Shown here piece after piece: positions 60,811 to 64,000 of a stretch of 64,000 bases of DNA; within the stretch, counting starts at the first letter, position 1, and each line of letters opens with the position of its first letter. The notes under the pieces were generated by a model. That model worked only from the letters and a program-made list of their open reading frames with translations. It searched no databases and had not been told where the DNA came from. Made by a program: the position numbers and the translations under genes. This stretch comes from Drosophila pseudoobscura. Taxonomy: Eukaryota; Arthropoda; Insecta; Diptera; Drosophilidae. The DNA lies in assembly GCF_009870125.1 (NCBI RefSeq), contig NC_046683.1:11160001-11224000 (forward strand). Direction: 5' to 3'.

Positions 60811-63800
60811 GCTGCTCCGTGGGGTGCTCCGCTGGACGATTGGGTTTCGCTGGGCTTTCAGTTGGGCATTTCACTGTAAGGTTTGTTTCGAAAAAATTGC
60901 TTAGGTCAGTTCGCTGAGACCTCTTCGAGGAGGCGACTCGGGGTTTGCCAGGGGACTGTTTCCCTGAGTCAGCGCCGACAGGGGGAAGTGCCCAAAGACG
61001 TTGACGTCGTAGAACGGAAGTGGGCAAAAGACCCAACAGTAAACAAATACGAAACTGCAGGGAAATCAAAACCTGAGCCACAAAGCTATCGATTTGAACT
61101 CGGACTTCGCCTGGGCACGTGCTGGGGGATCGCGAGGGGAGTGCTAGATGGGGAGTTCATTGGGCCAGGCCCCGGACCAGCCTCATTTGGCACACCCCAA
61201 AATGCAAAAACAAAACAGCAACAACTGGCCAAAGAACAGAGCTTGGCTTTCGGGACTTTCGCTTTTGGTCTCGACCTCATTTGCGGGCCGATCGAAAGTT
61301 TCGTTTCGCCTCAAACCGGTCCAGACTCGGACCCAAAGTTCTCCACCTCCTTCATCGCCTGATAGCTATCCACCATCCACCATACACTGAGCAGAGTGCC
61401 AATGCAGCAGTTTGCGGCAACTTCGAGTTTCATGTGCAGCGGTCAGCGCTCTAATGTTTTCCACTTGACAACTGCTGACGCCTTGAAAATGAAGTCGCTC
61501 TAAATAGAACCTGATGCCAAGAGTCGACCCCAGAGCCAGAGCCAGTGCCCCAGCCCCAGGCGCAGGCCCAGTCCCAGAGCCAGACCCGACACGGAATGAC
61601 GCCATATGCGACATATGGCTCTCTGTAAACGCCTTTTTTTTCATTTTCACTTTTGCTTTTGTTGGCACTGCCAATTACAATTGTTTGGCCAAGAGCAACA
61701 ACAGCAGCGAGAACAAATAATGCCGATGGCGATGGCGATGCCGATGCCAACATATGGGATATACTACACGTACTCGGAGTCGCAGTCGCAGTCGTTTATA
61801 TAGACATGCGATACTTGGAATCGAATTGGGAATCGGCACAATTAACACTTGTCAACTGGCTAAAGTGGCCCGAAAAAGGGGTACGCGGGAAGGGGGTAGG
61901 GGGTTGGCCATTCAGCAAAAGTGAGTGTATGGATTCCAAGGGAGAGCACTGATTCAAAGGTAGGAAGAAGCCTTCGAGTGCGAGGAGGAGAGGAGAAAGG
62001 GCAGGCGAGGGTTTGGAGAAGAGAAAGCCATCCAGACACATGAGGAATTCGCCATGGGGCAACGTCAAGGCATATTGCTCAGAGAAACCATCGCAAAAGA
62101 AGGAGTTTAACCAGAGTAAATATCGAATACACCCAACCCGCAGACACACTTCAAATCCACGTTCTATTCGGAGACTCTTTCAGCCCGAAATACAGGAAAG
62201 ACCATCTGCAGATGGCGCTAGACCACACAGGAAGGAAGAGGGCGACAAAGACCCCACCCAAAAGTGGCTAACATCCAACGACACAACAACGATTCGAGTT
62301 GACTGCACTTTTGTGACAATTCTGGACTGTTTATGACACAAGAGGGGTACAAAAAAAAGTGTTTAATAAGCGGCAAAGCCGAGCGGAAGTTGGGGCCGGG
62401 GACACTCAGAAAACCCAAACGATTTCCAGTTTCCAGTTTTACTTTTTTCCCTAATTGTTTTTCCAACTAAACAGGGGGTGGGGGGAAACTGTAATTGCTC
62501 ATTCATTGGACAAAACAGTTGCATGTTAATTAGTCCAGAGCACACGTCACGCTCTTTAATTTCCATTAGCCGAGAGCCACCCATTCGATGGCCCAATCCC
62601 AGGCCATGGACCAACCCGTCTTGCCACACCACGAGTGTTGGCGAATATTTGTTGGCCAACAATTGGCTCGATGTGGGCCCCAAAGGGAACCGAAGAGGCT
62701 GTCATGGGAGACGAGGATCTTAGCCCTGGAAAGTGTTGTAACCACTAGATTTCCTGGACTCGGTAGCTCCCATGTTTTCCCATTGATCTTCTGCCAATGT
62801 TTTCTGTCTAATATCTTAGCCCTCATCTTTGTGTGGACTTTGTGGATTGTGTTTTGGGTTTGTTTTGCTTTTGCTTTTGAGCACTCGAAGGGGAACTTGT
62901 AGTCCTTGAAACATGGCTGGGGCACTATTTATAGATCTTTGCACACCTCAATCTCAATCATTCAGCAACAGCAAGAGCTAGACACAGACAGAGATACAGA
63001 TACAGGCAGACAGCTGCAGATGGATTTGAGAGCGGTTTTGTATTTGAAATGCAAACAAGCTGGAAAAAACAGCCACTGGCCTGTAGCTAAATCTTTTCAT
63101 TTATTATTATTATTATTGCGGTCTTTTGTTGCTTTTTTGCTGCTGGAGTCTCATGATTTATGAGCTTTAATTGTTAAGCCACAAGCGGGGGCTAAAACGC
63201 TTGGCTCAAACGAAATTTTATGGCAAAACTGTTGCCGCTGTTTCCGCAATTACAACGGCAACCAGAGCAAGAGCCAGTAAGAGTCAGGGACAGAGACAGA
63301 GACAACAGCAAGAACTGACCTTTTTCCCAGCCAGAGATTGAGAGATTGAGCGACCAGGGAGAACTGGCAGGCAAATGTGAGAACTCCGAACACGTGCAAC
63401 GTGCCACAGACAAAAGGATGCTCGAAGAGAGGGCAAAACTGCAGATACCTGGCAGATAGACCAACCCGAAAGATGCACAGATTGCACGGCCAAGGAGGTA
63501 GACAGCTGCGAAGAGGGGGTAATAGAGAGAAGGAGGCGACGCTCAGGTAGACGACAGGTGACCGCCGGGCCCAGCCTTGGGCCAGGCCCGAGGCACGTGA
63601 GCCGGCTGCCAATCGTCCAACTGGGGGGCTAATGGGGGGCTCTTTTACACATGCCAGACATGCGCCAGCATTTTGAGAATTAGCCATAAATACTCATACA
63701 TATGTACTGTACATATCTCTCCGAGTGGCTGGCCCCAAGAATCCACGCATTAATATGCTGGCAGGCCCAAAGCCAGGCATTCATGCTCGTATCGATGGGG

Positions 63801-64000
63801 ATGATGATGATGATGGTGATGGTAAGGATGGTGACACTGAAGACGGGGTCTAAAGCGGAGTTTGTGGCCCAAGTCTTTCGTTGGGTCTCGGGTTCGGGCT
63901 CCGGCTCCGGCTCGGGTTGATGGCTTGCATTTCAAGTGGGGGCGGAGACCAGTTGTCGGTCGACGGAGAGGTGCGGAGGGGCATGGGTACGGGGTACTGG
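60811..64000 (-). other. ec: ec upstream region / leader intron
   Basis: A minus-strand acceptor (CAAACCTTACAG) at about 60874 puts the start of the first coding exon 63 bases before the ATG; the first in-frame codon there is TGA, so 60810 is the real start of this form. The rest has CAGAGCCAGAGCC-type runs (61.53 kb), GACAGAGACAGAG runs (63.29 kb) and GATGATGATGAT (63.80 kb). I looked for a USP Cys-box exon (GQNSCFLN-like) on the minus strand and saw none. Confidence 0.4.

Overview
This is a eukaryotic window from a Drosophila (Sophophora-type) X chromosome, Muller element A. The genes have short phase-consistent introns and the proteins are clearly fly orthologues. DRE and Motif 1 promoter elements, long CAG/CAA runs and AT-rich dispersed repeats also fit. 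Two blocks lie side by side that I recall as separate in D. melanogaster: an 8C-8D block (fh, dalao, His3.3B, Ost48, a ZAD finger gene, an NDUFA3-like subunit, Zpr1) and a 3F block (yin, CG2930, roX1, ec). The species is therefore probably not D. melanogaster. An obscura-group species is possible but unproven.

Layout. 0.3-3.8 kb: divergent frataxin (fh, -) and the BAP-complex HMG-box gene dalao (+). 6.6-9.5 kb: histone H3.3 (His3.3B, -), with an inferred 2.3 kb 5'UTR intron. 10.8-15.7 kb: Ost48 (-), a small ZAD/C2H2 gene (+), an NDUFA3-like complex I subunit (-) and Zpr1 (-). 15.8-17.8 kb: degenerate AT-rich repeats at the junction of the two blocks. 18.2-27.0 kb: yin, a proton/oligopeptide transporter (-), with two alternative sets of C-terminal exons. 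29.1-35.7 kb: a second, divergent transporter (CG2930-like, +), with three alternative first coding exons or exon sets.

The stretch between CG2930 and echinus has no conventional conserved protein gene, but it is the most interesting part. At 40.3-41.0 kb there are seven exact copies of GTTATACG, the roX box, with inverted partners. The first pair can form a long stem, and the rest lie in an array of about 73 bp units. Together with the yin/ec neighbourhood this identifies the 3' domain of the dosage-compensation lncRNA roX1, in an apparently expanded form. A TATA/Inr promoter near 37.43 kb and a GAGA/CTCT-rich patch near 38.55 kb are consistent with a roX1 gene of about 3.7 kb.

Right after roX1 come 6 kb of an unusual satellite (42.06-48.02 kb) that mixes about 319 bp and 185 bp unit types. 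It is followed by a palindrome (48.02-50.32 kb) and then by the same satellite inverted (51.0-53.4 kb). Both palindrome arms carry an unrecognised two-exon gene of 95 codons. It is complete in the right arm and cut at its 5' end in the left arm. 54.7-60.8 kb holds echinus (ec, -), a USP-family protein whose visible exons lack the N-terminal Cys box. 60.8-64 kb is its upstream region.

All coordinates of spliced genes are my own splice predictions, supported by reading-frame continuity and not by transcripts.
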